The translations under genes were made by a program, and so were the position numbers. A stretch of 64,000 nucleotides of DNA, taken from contig OY735207.1 of NCBI GenBank assembly GCA_963457665.1, positions 36,852,316 through 36,916,315 of the forward strand, in the 5' to 3' direction. How positions within the stretch are numbered: position 1 is the stretch's first letter; the number at the start of each line of letters is the position of its first letter. Positions 23,691 through 36,300 of this stretch are shown here, one piece after another. Origin of the DNA: Thysanoteuthis rhombus (lineage: Eukaryota; Mollusca; Cephalopoda; Oegopsida; Thysanoteuthidae). The notes under the pieces were generated by a model that was not told the origin of the DNA, made no database searches, and saw only the letters and a program-made list of their open reading frames with translations.

Positions 23691-24070
23691 ATTTGAGGGT
23701 TTGGGGGTTTTGTTTGGGTCGCTGTTGGAGCACATCACTTCCACCTTTGGCAGGTGATGTGGCTGGGCCTTTTTGGATTGATGACCCAGCAGGAACAGTT
23801 ATTTTCTTGGTGTTGTGTTTGGGTAGTCACCATTAGAGCATATCATCCCCATCCAAAGCAAGTGATGTACCTGGGCCTTTTGACCCAGTAAGAACAGCCG
23901 GTGTATTTTCCATTGTATGAACTATGGGGAGTATTGGGCAATGTCCAGCCATGATGACCTATGATGTGTTAGCAGGGGTGTGGTGGACTAGTCACAACTG
24001 ATGCCTGAAAGCTTCACCGGCTCTCAGCACCCATTGTATTTGCTCTTGATATGGTTGTTCACAGCACTGT
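23691..24070 (-). repeat. Likely RTE 5' region with an internal tandem duplication
   Basis: Directly upstream of the RTE endonuclease. Two units, about 23716-23805 and 23819-23906, share TTTGGGT, GGAGCACATCA/AGAGCATATCA, GGTGATGT/AAGTGATGT, CTGGGCCTTTT, GACCCAG and GAACAG. The tandem units may be the promoter/5' UTR monomers of the LINE. Confidence 0.55.
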
Positions 24071-24304
24071 AGGGGATGAAAATCAGTTATGGAATATGGG
24101 ACAAGCATTAAAAAATAAGAAGGGGTTTATGAAATTTAAAGTTCCTGGGTCAAGATCAGCAGCAGTGTTAACACACTTCTACTGAAGACATTAATGTAAT
24201 AATTTTTTCCAAAGTTTTATTTATTGCACATGAGCATACATCAAAGGGAAGTGTAGTCTTTTGTGAGATGTTTCTGAATTAAATGAGTGTTCTTAATTAT
24301 TAAA

Positions 24305-24440
24305 AAAGGACTATCTTTTGATTCCATTTTTAAGATCGGTTAGGCGTATGTCTGTGGAGTGTGTTCTGATGTTGTAGGTGCTAATGTATAATGTTGTTCT
24401 CTCAATGAGGGTTTTCAGGTTTTGTTGTTGCTCTGAAAAA
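24305..24440 (-). mobile_element. Second RTE 5' fragment
   Basis: The minus strand contains TACAACATCAGAACACACTC, then CCACAGACATACGCCTAAC and GATCTTAAAAATGGAATCAA. This is the same start of the RTE endonuclease as at 23660-23600 (NVRTLSTD-like), ending abruptly afterwards. It is a separate truncated copy about 650 bp upstream of the first. Confidence 0.75.
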
Positions 24441-25472
24441 GTTCAATTGAGAAATGGAATGAGTTTTGTCTTGTAACAAACTCAAATATGTAGCAGTAGT
24501 ATTTATTCTAATTATGGTGTAAGTAGTAGTATTTATGCTCATCAGTCTTTTGGTCTTTTGATAAAAATATAACAAAAACAAAAATAGAAAATATGTCCAG
24601 TTTATTATTTAATTTTTCTTTCAAATTCAATTTGTCACTCCTATTACATTATTATCACAAAATTTGAGCAACAGTCCTTAACTCCCATGAGTATTATCAA
24701 ATTCAGTGAATAGCTTTTGCCTTGATGTTCATAGTTTCAAAACTGATGCGTTCAATTCACCGTTCACCAAAAATATTAGTACGTTCAATAAACATGTTCG
24801 TTGATTACATTCATGCTCAACACTGGTTGTGGGCAGAAAAGTATATTGAATTCATTCACTGGGAATTGTGCACAATTTGAAATAGTTGACAGGAAGTTTT
24901 CCAGTGTTACTAGCAGTAAACTAAGAAAATCATACAGTTCATTATTAGAGTAGATATGTATATATACAATGTAGACCCATTACAATGCGAAAATCAGGAT
25001 CTATCATTTGCAACCACATTATAAGTGTTGTAACAAATTTTCCAATTTTCCAAACCTTGATCCAAGTTACCTCCCACCAACTTCTTTGATACCGACCTGC
25101 TTAATTCATGCAGGAATGAAGAGAAAACCAAGTGAGTAATGGTAGAGTGAAGCTAGTCTAGCAAGTAGATAGAAATAGATATGGAAAATTTTTTAAATTG
25201 AGACCCCTCACCAGAAAGTTACATTTTGTCTAAACTTAGACACACATGTATTGAGTGTCTAGATTAGGAGTTTGAAAATGAGTCAGAAATTTTTTTACCA
25301 ACAGATGAAAGGGAAAAGGGTGATGAGTTTCGTTTATTGACTCCTGAAATGTTTTTGTTGTATTCATTTCCTTTTCACAGTAGGCGTATTTAGCTATTAT
25401 TTTGAGCGCCAAATTTATCATTTTGAAAATTGAGGTCCATGCTCAAATGATTCCACATTATTCAAGTGTACA

Positions 25473-25474
<2 letters not shown>
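24441..25474. other. Intergenic, nothing recognised
   Basis: AT-rich with no protein motif or clear repeat pair. Confidence 0.45.
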
Positions 25475-25800
<326 letters not shown>

Positions 25801-26568
25801 TGATTGGTATTTGGGGGTGGGGATTAAACAGGGAATGCCACATAACAAGTTTTCTAAGTATTTCAATGGAATCGCCCATCGAGGTGTTACTACCAGCTAG
25901 AATGGAGTTTGCTTTTGTTTCAACAATGCATATAAGAATAATTTATTTGATAACCTATTAAAAAAGAATTGATGGAAGTGAGAGGGTATACAATGTGGAG
26001 AAATTAACTTTAAGGTCAGTGGAAAAAATTTGTCAAATTCTTTGGTTGAATATGTTGGTAGAAAATCAACTCAAAGAAGTTCTTGAAGATGATATCATGA
26101 GTTGGTTTGCATGCAGTCTGAGATATGTTTTGGGGTAACCTATTTTAGCAAGCCCTGTGTTTAAAAAAACTTGAATGGTGAGTATAAAATGAAATCCATA
26201 CAAAATACGTTATAATAATACCCTAATTAAAATAACAAACCACATGTAGTATGACATAAAGCTATGTATTAGAATCATAGCAGAAAGGGACGTGGCATTT
26301 GATCAACACTGCTGGGGCGCCATGTTGATATAACTGTTTTGTTTTTGAATCCCTAAAATGGTTGCATGGTTAACAGCAGATGATCCCAACAAGAGAAAAT
26401 TCTCATATAGTACCATAATAATCAAAGTATGTGTAAAATATTGAGAGGAAAAATGAAAAAAATTACATAAATACATAAACAGATTTTGGAAAATAAGTAA
26501 GTGGAGTGAAACAAAGAAAAACAATTTGAAAAAAGGTTTTTCTAATGTTTTTAGTGTTTAAATCTGTA

Positions 26569-26570
<2 letters not shown>
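25801..26570. other. Intergenic, nothing recognised
   Basis: No gene, repeat pair or protein motif seen. Confidence 0.45.
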
Positions 26571-26647
<77 letters not shown>

Positions 26648-26666
26648 AAAGAGAGAGAGAGAGAGC
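26571..26666. repeat. (CT)n-(TA)n-(GA)n hairpin-forming microsatellite
   Basis: About 35 bp of CT, 38 bp of TA and 20 bp of GA follow each other. Because CT and GA are complementary and TA is self-complementary, the whole tract can fold into a long hairpin. It abuts repeat family 6. Confidence 0.95.
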
Positions 26667-26875
26667 ACTCTGGTGGACGAGGAATTTAAACTAAATAAAT
26701 ATACAGCTTAAATTCAGCTTTACAGACCATCCTGTTCCCTAGTGCAGAGGAAGGATATCAGTCTCTGGGTCTGAAGCTAAGGTTTCAATCCTGCCTCATG
26801 GTACTGGATGGGATAACGGGTAGTCTATAGCCACACTGATGAGTTGTAATACAACGAAACAGCTGTCTGTGGATG
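26667..26875 (-). repeat. Interspersed repeat family 6, copy a
   Basis: Reverse complement of the block at 62247-62515. On the minus strand both contain ATCCACAGACAGCTGTTTCG, then CAGTGTGGCTATAGACT, ATCCCATCCAGTACCA, GGCAG-x-ATTGAAAC and CCACCAGAGTGCTCT, at roughly 75% identity. Both copies sit between TA arrays, so the simple repeats are probably part of the element ends. Confidence 0.8.
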
Positions 26876-26884
26876 ATACAATTA

Positions 26885-27107
26885 AAAATGTATATATACA
26901 TATGTATATATAAGATTAGTCACCCAACTCACTTTTATTTGGAAATTCAGGCACATGCATGCATAAACATATACAAACATACACATACCAATTTTATTAC
27001 TCATACCTATGTATGTATATGTACTCATTTTGTCTGTGACTATATGTACTTATTTTGCCTTAATCATTTTTTTTGCTAGTCATTGATGTATTTCATTGAT
27101 TATACTA
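26885..27107 (+). repeat. Dispersed repeat family 5, copy b
   Basis: Direct copy of 19755-19980: ACTCACTTTTATTTGG, ACATACCAATTTTATTACTCAT, TATGTACTTATTTTGCC and ATTTCATTGATTATA. Confidence 0.75.
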
Positions 27108-28039
27108 AATTATATATATATATTGATAGAGTTGCCATATGTCCAAATATGTCTACACTTTGGTCTGGAAATTTTGATGTGGAAGGAATTTTTCAAATTC
27201 TTCAAAAGCCCACAAGAATAATTATCATGACTGATTCAGGTTGCCTAGCACTAAAGTCTGGTGAGAACAGGAAAGTCCTCTTTTTTTAAAAAATATTCCG
27301 ATATGTCAACCCTATATATAGATAATTATGAAGCTTAGCTTAGCCTGGTATGGAGCCACAATTGAATGGAAACCAGTAAGGTCTGAACTTACTGCTGTAC
27401 GGAAAGCACAAATAGACAATTTTGGGCGTTTGATTTGCTTCCAAGCAGCAATAACATTTAAAAATCATGGCCATTGTAGAATTTTGTTGCATTATGGGAA
27501 GTCCTCTCTATATCTGGCTTTTTTTTTCATTGTTCTATGTTCAATTTTCTTTTGGGAATTCTAACAAATAGCTTATCATCTAAGTTCCCTCTGTTTCTTT
27601 TATATCACAACTGTTGTATCATCTTTTGTTGACGTGTTGCCATTGTGAATATCCAATGCTTTCTTTTCATTATCAAAACTGGTGTCCCCAATCAATTTTT
27701 AGATTCTTGTTCTTTTTTTGGTTTATATTTACTTAGCTGAAATTAGTATGGCACGGGGCCAATAGTTATTCTTATTTTTAACTTATATTTCTTTGTTTTA
27801 TTGATTTCCTTTAATTTTCAATATTTCCCTTGGCTTTTTTTTTTAGTCTTTTCTATCTTTTATTTTACTTTGTTTTTCTCTGATTTTCTTCCATTTTTCT
27901 TTCATCTGATTTTCTCCTCTTCTTCCTTTCTCTCCTTATTTTTTTCTCATAGTATCATTATAGAGTCAACCAAGTACAATCCTTGCCAATTTTCAGCTAA
28001 ATTGTGTATGCCATCATAAAACAACAAATTCTAGTTTTG
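27108..28039. other. Intergenic, pyrimidine-rich in part
   Basis: 27690-27960 is strongly T/C-rich on the plus strand; no gene seen. Confidence 0.45.
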
Positions 28040-28770
28040 ATTTGATGAATTCTTGGAGGAATTGTTGATATCTTGAGATTATTGGTTCTGCTAATCAGAC
28101 AAAAACTGCTGCATTGGGCCAAAAGATTGATAATCTGAAGACGACAGGTTTAAAGCATACACCACATTTAGGAGAACTTCCCATCCCAGCTCCATGATCA
28201 TTTGATGCATTGCAGTTTCAACATGAAGACAAGCATTATCACTTAAATCACTTGTTAACTCTCTCACTCTTGAAAAATCATTTTTATTTTTCAATGTGTC
28301 AGTTAAACAAGCCAATTTCTCACTGTAGTGTTGTGCAGTAAGAGTTTTTCCAGGTCCCTGCAATTCATAATGAAAAATTTTCTCTGAATCTTACTAAACA
28401 CAAAGAACTTTTTTCCCCAGTAGATTACATATAGATGAGAATATTGAAGGTTGTTCTAAATCTAGCCTCAATTTTCTTAGGTTTTCATTCTCATAATTAA
28501 TCCATTTTTTATCACTGTGATTATTTTGTTGAAAAATCACAAGCAAGGAAAGAAAGACATGTTTTTAAAAACAGACCAATGTTCATCTCTGTAAGTTCAT
28601 GTAAAAACCATTTCCTTCGCTTCTGGGTTTTTTCCAAAGGCTTGTAAGTGACAAACTACAGTTGACAAATTGCGCAAGGCAAAAAGAGTTGAGTTACCTT
28701 TCAAGATTGCCCTTACAATGTTCAAATTATAATGCTAGAAACTTTTGCATCAAGTTAATATACTGCTGAA
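28040..28770 (-). pseudogene. Mariner-family transposase relic 1
   Basis: Minus-strand reading with frameshifts gives NLSTVVCHLQAFGK (helix-turn-helix end), WFLHELTE, KWINYEN, KKVL near the catalytic block, FHYELQGPGKTLTAQHYSE-like, SDNACLH (second aspartate) and ELGWEVLL...SSSDYQSFGPM (third aspartate). This order matches mariner transposases (HELTE, DEKWI, YYELLKPGET, DNARPH, LGWEVLPHPPYSPDLAPSDYH). The open piece 28091-28363 holds the C-terminal half. Several stops make it inactive. Confidence 0.85.
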
Positions 28771-29879
28771 TTGATCAACCCAAATTGATTGTGGGAAAAT
28801 CTGACAGCTTTTCTTCCTTTTTCTTGCACAGACTCTTTGTCAGATCTACAAGATGCAGTCAAGTGGGTTAACTGTCAGTATTTGGCCATTCCTCCATGCT
28901 ACTTTGACAGTAAGAAAGAAAACTGGTTCCAGTGTTTGGTTAATTGAAGACCTTGGACTATTGCTGCCACTTTTTCTGATTCCTTCTTGTTGCACATGCC
29001 AGAAAGATGTCTCACTCTCACTAGCACTTTAAAATCGTTTCCTACCCTTTCTTATTTGGTTGAGTGCCAAGTGTATAAATGATAAATGGAGGAATACAGT
29101 TGAATAGTCAAGAAGCCATGAGTCTCACCTTGAGCTTTAATTCTTAAATTCATGAACCACTTAAGACCACTCTTAAGCACAGTGGAACTCTTCAATGAAT
29201 AGAATTTAAAAAAAAAAGAAACTCTTTCATGAGTCGAATGAAATAAAATAACAAGTGCGAGTGGAGTAATCTCCAATCAATAGTTATTCATTTTGGTTTT
29301 TAAGGTTTTAGTTTTTTAATACTAACCGAGATATCTTCTCTGAAGGGTGGGAGTAAATTGCTGTAATAAAGGTAATCATATGAATAAGTGATGTAAATTG
29401 ACGAGTTCTGTTTGAACAGTTCAAATTATTTCTGATATATCTTGATCCTATTGATAAGCAGTGTATATTCACCATTTTGGTTCGAACAATTTAAATCATT
29501 TTTGATATATCTTATGACCAAAGAGTTTGATTCATGTACGCATTTTTTTGTTTTTATTTTTTATTTCAAATTGACCGACTGACTAAATTTTCTGGAAGGA
29601 TGGGCCACGGTGTAGAGAAGAATTGATTAAATTTGGGACAGATCTAGGGATTCTTTTGATTGTGAGATATTTTAAAATTTTTCTGTTAATCTTTGTATTC
29701 ACTCATGCTTGCGCATACAATATATCCAAAAGTTCTCTATGAATTTCAGTGACATTTTTTAGGCTAAGGCAGAATTAAATTTTGGGATGGACCAAGGAAT
29801 TCCTACAGTTACCTCCCCTGCTACAAAACAATAATATGAACTGATTTTCATTCAGTTTTTAGTGACAATGGCATTGACA
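28771..29879. other. Intergenic, short internal repetition only
   Basis: A TTTGAACAGTTCAAATTATTTCTGATATATC unit (29410-29442) is echoed at 29484-29511; no gene seen. Confidence 0.4.
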
Positions 29880-30470
29880 GAAGTATGCACTCTGTGTGTG
29901 TCAGTCAAACAGACCAATTGCTCACAAATGAGCCAATTGCTCTATGCAATGTTATGTAGTTACAGTTTATCCAGGTTCCAGTGATTCATAATAAATAATT
30001 CCCTTTGAATTTTACCACGCAGAGAATTTTTCCCCACTAAATTCTTTCCATGATTAGATATTGAAGGCTATACCAGATCTCTCCACAATTCACTTGATTT
30101 TAGATTTTAGTAATAAATCCATTTTTTTTTATTGCCAACGTCTATCTTGTTTAAAAATTGACTTGTTTCTGTATTGAAAAAGAGAGAGTGTCTAAAGCCA
30201 GCCAATGCTCATTCATTCATATGAAAGCCATTTTCCTAGCTTCAGGATTTGTCCAAAGGCTTGTAGACAATGTAATTCAGTTCATAGCTTGTACAAACAA
30301 CAAAGAGCTGGGGAAACTTCTAAACTTTCCGTAGTATCATGAAAAAGATGACACTTTTCCATCAACCTATTGATAACCTTCATTGCAATGCAAATTGTTT
30401 TTGAATGCTGATTAAGACATTTCTTCTTGTTTTTTTCCACTCAGACAGAATTCTATTGATGTTCTCAAAA
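29880..30470 (-). pseudogene. Mariner-family transposase relic 2
   Basis: Same family and strand as 28040-28770 but more decayed. The minus strand contains a CLQAFGQ-like segment, KWLSYE, KKWIYY, GIIYYES and LEPG in mariner order, with stops throughout. TIRs were not located. Confidence 0.7.
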
Positions 30471-31388
30471 AAACAAACAAACTGTTAAGCCTGACTTGTA
30501 CCTTGTCAAATCTTGACTCTATGAATGCTTCTATTGGCATAAGCTAATGTTTGGCTTTGAGCCTATCTAACAAGATAAATACATGCCATCTATTTATTTG
30601 ATCATCCAATATCTGTTGGCTATCATCGGGATATTAGGTAAAATAACAAAGCTGAAGACACATTTGATTGATTTTTGTCAAGGTTGATAATGTGAGAAAT
30701 AGCCTTTCTGCCTAGGCAGGTAAGGTAATTATGGTTGCTTACATCTTTAACAGCTTTTTTTGTATTCTGATGATCATAAATTTATTGGGAAGAATAGCAA
30801 CTAACCATCATTCAGAGCCTACAATCTTACAAGTTCAGGCATGAGGATAACCTCATAGATGGGGGATCAAGGGCATGGCAGAAATACCCAAGTCCCATGA
30901 CCTGTATATCACAGAGGTGACACAAAGCCATTAACCACTGTCTCCACCTGCCCACAGTACACAAAGAATAGAATTTATTACTTGCTTATTGAATTTCCAC
31001 AGTAGTAGTATTTAGCTTTCAATGAGCCTCAAGTTAGAACATCTTATCAGTTCTGCAACACTGTCCTCATTATTTTTGTTAATTTTAGTTATGCTGTTAT
31101 TTGGATTGTTCCTTTTCAGCATCTGATCTCCAATTTTTCTGGTCTTTTATTTTTTTGCGACTGTTTTTGGACCGTGTACTCCGATGAAACACTTACCTTG
31201 ATATTCCACAATTTTACAGTTTCCTGATAAGTTCTAGATATTTTTCCAGTTTTTTGCGTTTTCTGTTAGTTTTAATCTGTAGTCTGCTTTTTTTGACTAT
31301 ATTTTGCTCTCCTTATTTTCATCAACTACGTTTGGCCTGGATTAGGTGTGTAGTTTTAATTTTCAAGTCCCTAAGATTTTTTACTTTT
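30471..31388. other. Intergenic, nothing recognised
   Basis: No gene or repeat pair found by eye. Confidence 0.45.
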
Positions 31389-31757
31389 TGAAACCGTCAA
31401 CCAAAACTGTTGTCATCGCTATCAACATAGGTTTCTTCAGTCTTTAAGTCAGGCTTGCTGGCTGGCTGGTTGGCTGGCTACGTATTTATATATCACACAT
31501 CCAAGCAACATGCACTAATAGAACTAGAACGCTGAAAATTTTAACATTCCCTCCTTATTGTATCGACAAAAAAAATGTTTCAGTTTTAATTTTCTTTATA
31601 CCTTTTAGTGATCACTGCCCAGCAGAAGGCGAGAGAAATGACTCATTCATTGATTATCTCTTTTTCCAATAACTCATCACTCCCAATGTGGCATGTTGCC
31701 AAAAGACATTGATCACATGATGGAATTCATTGAGTGACTCTCCAGACCTGCTTTTTG
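31389..31757 (+). repeat. Interspersed repeat family 4, copy b
   Basis: GAAACCGTCAACCAAAACTG, a short GGCT array (CTGGCTGGCTGGTTGGCTGG) where copy a has ATGT, ATCACACATCCAAGC, CTAATAGAACTAGAA, ATGTTGCCAAAAGACATTGATCACATGA and CCAGACCTG. About 370 bp, so more compact than copy a. Confidence 0.7.
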
Positions 31758-32058
31758 AGGTAGGGGGGGTTTGAGATACATTGCTGAATGTATCTCTGAG
31801 AAGTCATTATCTATTCAAAAGTTGTTAGAACTACTGATTTCAATTCTTTTGGTTGCTTTAATTATTACCCCTTCCATCGATATAAATCGTACATTTGAGA
31901 TAAGTTGAGAAATAGATTGGCTAAAAATGTTGTGGAAACATCAAAAACGAAAAGAATGAGATTAATTTTCTAAACAATTTTCGGAATATCCTTTTTGAAA
32001 TTCTGTACCTTGCACTTCAGTATCATGCCATTATTCTGCTTGTTTGTATGTGCGACAG

Positions 32059-32259
32059 TTACGCTTTAGAGTGAGAGTGCCACCAACGTGACTCTCCTTT
32101 ACTCCTTCCTGACTGCAACATCCCACCTGCATGGCCAGCATCGTTTTCTAGCACACACGACTGCTGTTCACGCTGATTGACCTCTGCAGATCTGAGCTCA
32201 TGTCGCAAAATGCGAGCAGAACAAACACTACAAGTAATCAATAATAATAACAACAACAA
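32059..32259 (-). other. Short open frame with a pseudo-signal sequence, unsupported
   Basis: The 66-codon minus-strand frame starts MLLLLLLITCSVCSA, which looks like a signal peptide, but the leucines come from a TTG/TTA microsatellite. The rest (60 nt to 180 nt) is locally GC-richer than its surroundings and has no cysteine pattern or homology I recognise. It could be an exon fragment or chance. Confidence 0.15.
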
Positions 32260-32336
32260 CAGAAATATTAGCTTTATTTGCTTTACAAGTTACCATAGTT
32301 AATACAGACAGATTCAATAAGAAATGAATTGTTTTT

Positions 32337-32552
32337 AACTAAATTACAGTATATAAACTTCTCTCCTTCCTTTCTTGACTTAATTGACATTAAACTAGTG
32401 GGTTTTTTTATTCTTTAAGAAAGACCAATTTTTATGTGACAATCTATCACTGCACATGGCTCAATTTTTACCCCCTTGGGGGCAATAGAAGCCCCATTGA
32501 GAATGTGTGTACTAGTACCTTGATAGGGAGTATACGCTTGTAATTAGCTGAA
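32337..32552 (+). repeat. Dispersed repeat family 7, copy a
   Basis: Shares TTTCTTGACTT, GACAT-AAAC, AAGAAAGA-CAATT, CACATGGCTCAATTTTT, GAGAATGTGTGT and TAGTACCTTGATAGGGAG in order with 33630-33852, at roughly 85% identity over the core. Confidence 0.8.
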
Positions 32553-33629
32553 ATATATATATATCCAAGAGTAATAATGCTGTCTTAGTTGTCGCCAATG
32601 TGGAATTTCTGAGGATCCAGCTAGTTTTTTATATACTTAAGATACAGACACAGACACTAATAATAGTCACAAAATAGTTACAACAGTGTTCCTCTATGTA
32701 CTTCTCTAAACAGCTAAATTTTTAATTTTTTTTTCACTATCATTTGTAACCTTATAACAGATAACTTTTATTATGACAAAGATGTCAACCACTGTCAAAT
32801 CATGTTTTCATTTAACAAGCAACAAACCAGTGGACATGCATTCCAACATAAATCTGTGAACAATGAAATTTTTATCATTAGGATTTTTGAAAATAAAGCA
32901 ATGTAGTTTTGTCTGAATTTCCTTTTTTTCCTCCTTGATTAGGTGTTGTAACAATCTATGGTTCATTTGTAGATGGATTTTACATCTTCTGACTCCAGAT
33001 TCGATAGATAGGTAGATAGTTTTGTAAAAAGTGATGAATCAGGATTAGGTTTAAGCTCATCTGAACTGACAGATCTAAATTAGTAGATCTTAGGGTGGGG
33101 GTGGAGGGGTGGCAAGGTATATTCTAAGTTGTTACTACTCCCTCCACCTATCGAAGTTGGCATCCAGCATTCTGGTGGAAATACAAATATTAATATGACA
33201 TATTAAGCGAGAGATTAGATTAGAAGAGAGAAGATAGGATTTAAAGTTTAACAATAACATTAGGGCTCATTTTACAAGTACAGGTTTCCTTAACCTTTTT
33301 TGCCTACCGCTGGATATTTTTCTCAATCTATCACCCAGCCCCAGTTCAACTTTCGGCCCTCAGGGGTGATATTGCTCTCGTTGGCAATGATTGCTCTGCA
33401 TTATCTACTGCCTTTGCCCAAATAGATACTCCTATCAAGCTGTTTGACTAAACATCTACCCAAAGGAACTTCACTTTCCATTATGTAATGTCTTATCTTG
33501 GCTATAACAAGTAAATGATTTCATAATAGATTATTTGCAGCTTCAGAACTACCTACATTAGGTTGCATGATGAACTAACATGAAAACAGAAAATATTAAT
33601 AGAAACAATTTTTGAAAAAAATTCATATC

Positions 33630-33852
33630 TTGTAATTCACTAAGTGGGAGTGGTTCTCCTTTATTTCTTGACTTTACTGACATCAAACAAATGATTGTCT
33701 TTTTTTTTTTTGTTAAGAAAGATCAATTCTTATGTGCCAATCTATCGCTCCACATGGCTCAATTTTTGCCCCCTTTAGGGGTACAAGAGGCCCTGTTGAG
33801 AATGTGTGTTCTAGTACCTTGATAGGGAGAATATGCTTGTAATTCTGATCTG
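33630..33852 (+). repeat. Dispersed repeat family 7, copy b
   Basis: Direct copy of 32337-32552 at a distance of about 1.3 kb; the core includes CCACATGGCTCAATTTTTGC and CTAGTACCTTGATAGGGAGA. Confidence 0.8.
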
Positions 33853-34904
33853 AAAATTGAGAATTTAGATAACTAAGTGAAAATTCTATACTTTGATGTG
33901 AATTATAACTCTTGAATTCATTGATGAGTGCTAATTGCTTGAACTTATTTAATTGATCACTCTGTTTTCAAGTCAGTTCTTGGTTGCTTTATGAATTTTT
34001 GTAAGTTATGTATTGATGAATGGTTGAATAGATTGCCACGTTAAGGAGATAATATTTGCATGGTTTCATTGTGTGTGCATGTGTGTTTTTTTCAAGTGAG
34101 TCACTAGTGGCAATTTATGATGTAAGTATTGTAGTTGGTGTGGGGAAAATCTTGTAGAAGAACCCCAGTGACTGTTGTCACCATGATTAATGAAGCAAGG
34201 TAGGTATATTTTATTTATACAATACACATGGAAATTAAGCTAAAAAAAAATTGGTGTTATGAAAACCATTTCAGTGATCTCTCTCTGATTGGTCCTAAAA
34301 TAAATTATTGGACTCGAGAGATGCTGTTTTGATCCTTTATGAATGAGAGAATTGCTTTTGTCAATCGACTTCTGGTCTTCATGATATGAAGATGTTGATC
34401 CTCCAGTCTTCCTCAGGTGTCAGTTATATTTTGGAAAGTTGAACCTTATTCAGAGTGGGGACATGCTTCCCCTTTCATAATTTCTGGTGTCTCTCCTTGT
34501 GAGTTCTTGGAACTGTCCTTCCTCACTACCTATAAGTCCTCTTACAGACCTTCAGCATGTCTGACTTATATCGTGAACTTGAGGCCTTATTCCACCAAAC
34601 CTGATGAATTTCATCAGCACTCTCATTTTTTGGTCATGTTCCAAAGAATACTTAAATAATGGTTTTTGGAACTAGAAATTCATCTTCTGTTTCCTTATTG
34701 GGTCTTTTTACTTAATCCACATTGTAATCTAACGTCCATAATTTCAAAGCCTAAAAAGAAGAAAAAAAGAATAAGTTACATTTTTTTCTCTCAGAAAAAG
34801 ATCCAAATTGCGTGATTTTTTTTAGACTTCACCATAAGAACGAAAACTCTAACTCTAATCCAAAACCTGGTTCTGTAAAAGTTGGTCCAGTGGGACTAAC
34901 AAAA
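33853..34904. other. Intergenic, nothing recognised
   Basis: Short open frames only; no conserved motif. Confidence 0.45.
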
Positions 34905-35010
34905 ATGCCCCCATATGCTATGTCTAGTGGGTAACAGCATTAGTAAAGCTTATGCTGTTCCCTGGAAGCCATAGGTTCAATCCCTGAGTCAGGTGGTAGA
35001 GAAGTACCCA
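34905..35010 (+). repeat. tRNA-derived SINE head
   Basis: GTCTAGTGGGTAACAG (A-box-like, near 34922) is followed by AGGTTCAATCCCTGA (near 34974), an exact B-box match to GGTTCRANNCC. Spacing of about 45 bp is right for a pol III promoter. Acceptor-stem pairing is absent, so it is a SINE, not a tRNA gene. Confidence 0.6.
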
Positions 35011-35157
35011 GTACCACAGTGGAGAGGCAGATCAGCATCATAAGAAGGAACTGACATGTGCTGAAAATTCCCAAGGAAGGACACCTGAAGTGACAGGCAT
35101 AGAATGTGAACATCATACTCTTTCAGATTAGATGAAGGTTTTCTTTGGACATCCCTG

Positions 35158-35384
35158 ATTACAGAGTAGAGAGACGTGTGGCTCAAGTGTGCTATTTTGA
35201 ACTCCTGCTAACCGAGAGCGTTGTTAGCTCAGTCGCTGGAGCAGAGTCACATGTTTGAGTCCTGTGTGGTGCTCATTTTCTTTATCAATTTACATGGTCG
35301 GCTGTTCAATTTGCTACTCAGTTAATTCTGGTGTCAGACAAAATATGTTTCTAAATTAATTATCTCTACAATTATCACATTCTG
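35158..35384 (+). repeat. tRNA-derived SINE, copy a of a close pair
   Basis: Contains GTTGTTAGCTCAGTCGCTGG (A box) and ATGTTTGAGTCCTGTG (B-box-like), then a body with TGGTCGGCTGTTCAATTTGC and ACAATTATCACATT. The same unit recurs at 35470-35682, offset about 312 bp. Confidence 0.7.
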
Positions 35385-35469
35385 TTGGACATGATTTGTC
35401 CGATCTAATGATATACATAGTCGACAAAATGGGAACACACATATATATGTGTAAATATTTATGTCTATG

Positions 35470-35682
35470 ACCGCAGAGTAGAGAGATGTGTGGTCTAAAT
35501 GCATTATTTCAAACTCCTACTCACCAAGAGCATTGTTAGCTCAGTCAGTAGAGCAGAGTTGCATTAAGACTGCTTTCTCATAGACGCTCATTTTCTTTAT
35601 TCATTTATGTGGTCGGCTGTTTAATTTGCTACTCAATTAATTATGTTTCCAAATGAATTATTGCAACAATTATCACATTAAT
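35470..35682 (+). repeat. tRNA-derived SINE, copy b of a close pair
   Basis: Shares CAGAGTAGAGAGA, TTGTTAGCTCAGTCAGTAGA (A box), GTGGTCGGCTGTTTAATTTG and CAATTATCACATT with copy a, at roughly 80% identity. The B box is eroded. Confidence 0.7.
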
Positions 35683-35959
35683 ATAATAGTAACAACTAGC
35701 TAGATCCATGGAAATTCCATGGGTCTTAACAGCTAAGATTTAATCTCATGCCTCTGCTTTTCTCTTACCTTTTGCCTGTATTTTCTCATTCTCTCCCTTA
35801 TCCCTTCCAATCTTCATTGCCTGTCCATATTTTCATTTAAATGTTATTCAAACATGGATTAGTTTCATTCATAAAAAAAGAAGAACAGCATTGTGCAAAT
35901 ATTTGCTACTGAATCCTCTCTTTCATCTTTCTCCACAAAGTATTTTAATGGATTGAAAT

Positions 35960-36092
35960 TTGTATGCCTTTCCGTTCCTACCTGCCTTTCATCTTTCGCT
36001 TATTGTCTCTTGATATCCAGCCAATAATTTTTCTCTCTAACTCTTTCTTTTGTCTACATCAAGTATCCTTCCACTTCCCCTCTTTCTATAAG

Positions 36093-36128
<36 letters not shown>

Positions 36129-36245
36129 ATTTTTTTTCCCTTTACGTTTTTTTTCTCTAGCTTCTTTTCCTCATGCCTTCCTTCCTTCCTTCTCACCATC
36201 TTTCTCCCCTTCACCTTTTCCTTGCTTTTCCCCAATTCCTTCCTG
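35960..36245. repeat. Pyrimidine-rich tract with (TA)n and CCTT runs
   Basis: Strongly C/T-rich plus strand broken by a TA/GTA array at 36091-36127, with CCTTCCTTCCTT at 36178. The open frame across it reflects low complexity. Confidence 0.8.
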
Positions 36246-36300
36246 CATAATCTTATTGTGTAGGTTTTCTTGGTCAGAATCTGTAACTGATTCCCACTCG

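Noticed and set aside
32059..32259. Candidate secreted peptide with a leucine-rich signal
   Set aside because: The leucine run comes from a TTG/TTA repeat, and there is no splice, cysteine pattern or homology support. Kept only as a very low-confidence entry.
34905..35682. Possible tRNA genes
   Set aside because: A and B boxes are present but the acceptor and anticodon stems do not pair; they fit tRNA-derived SINEs.
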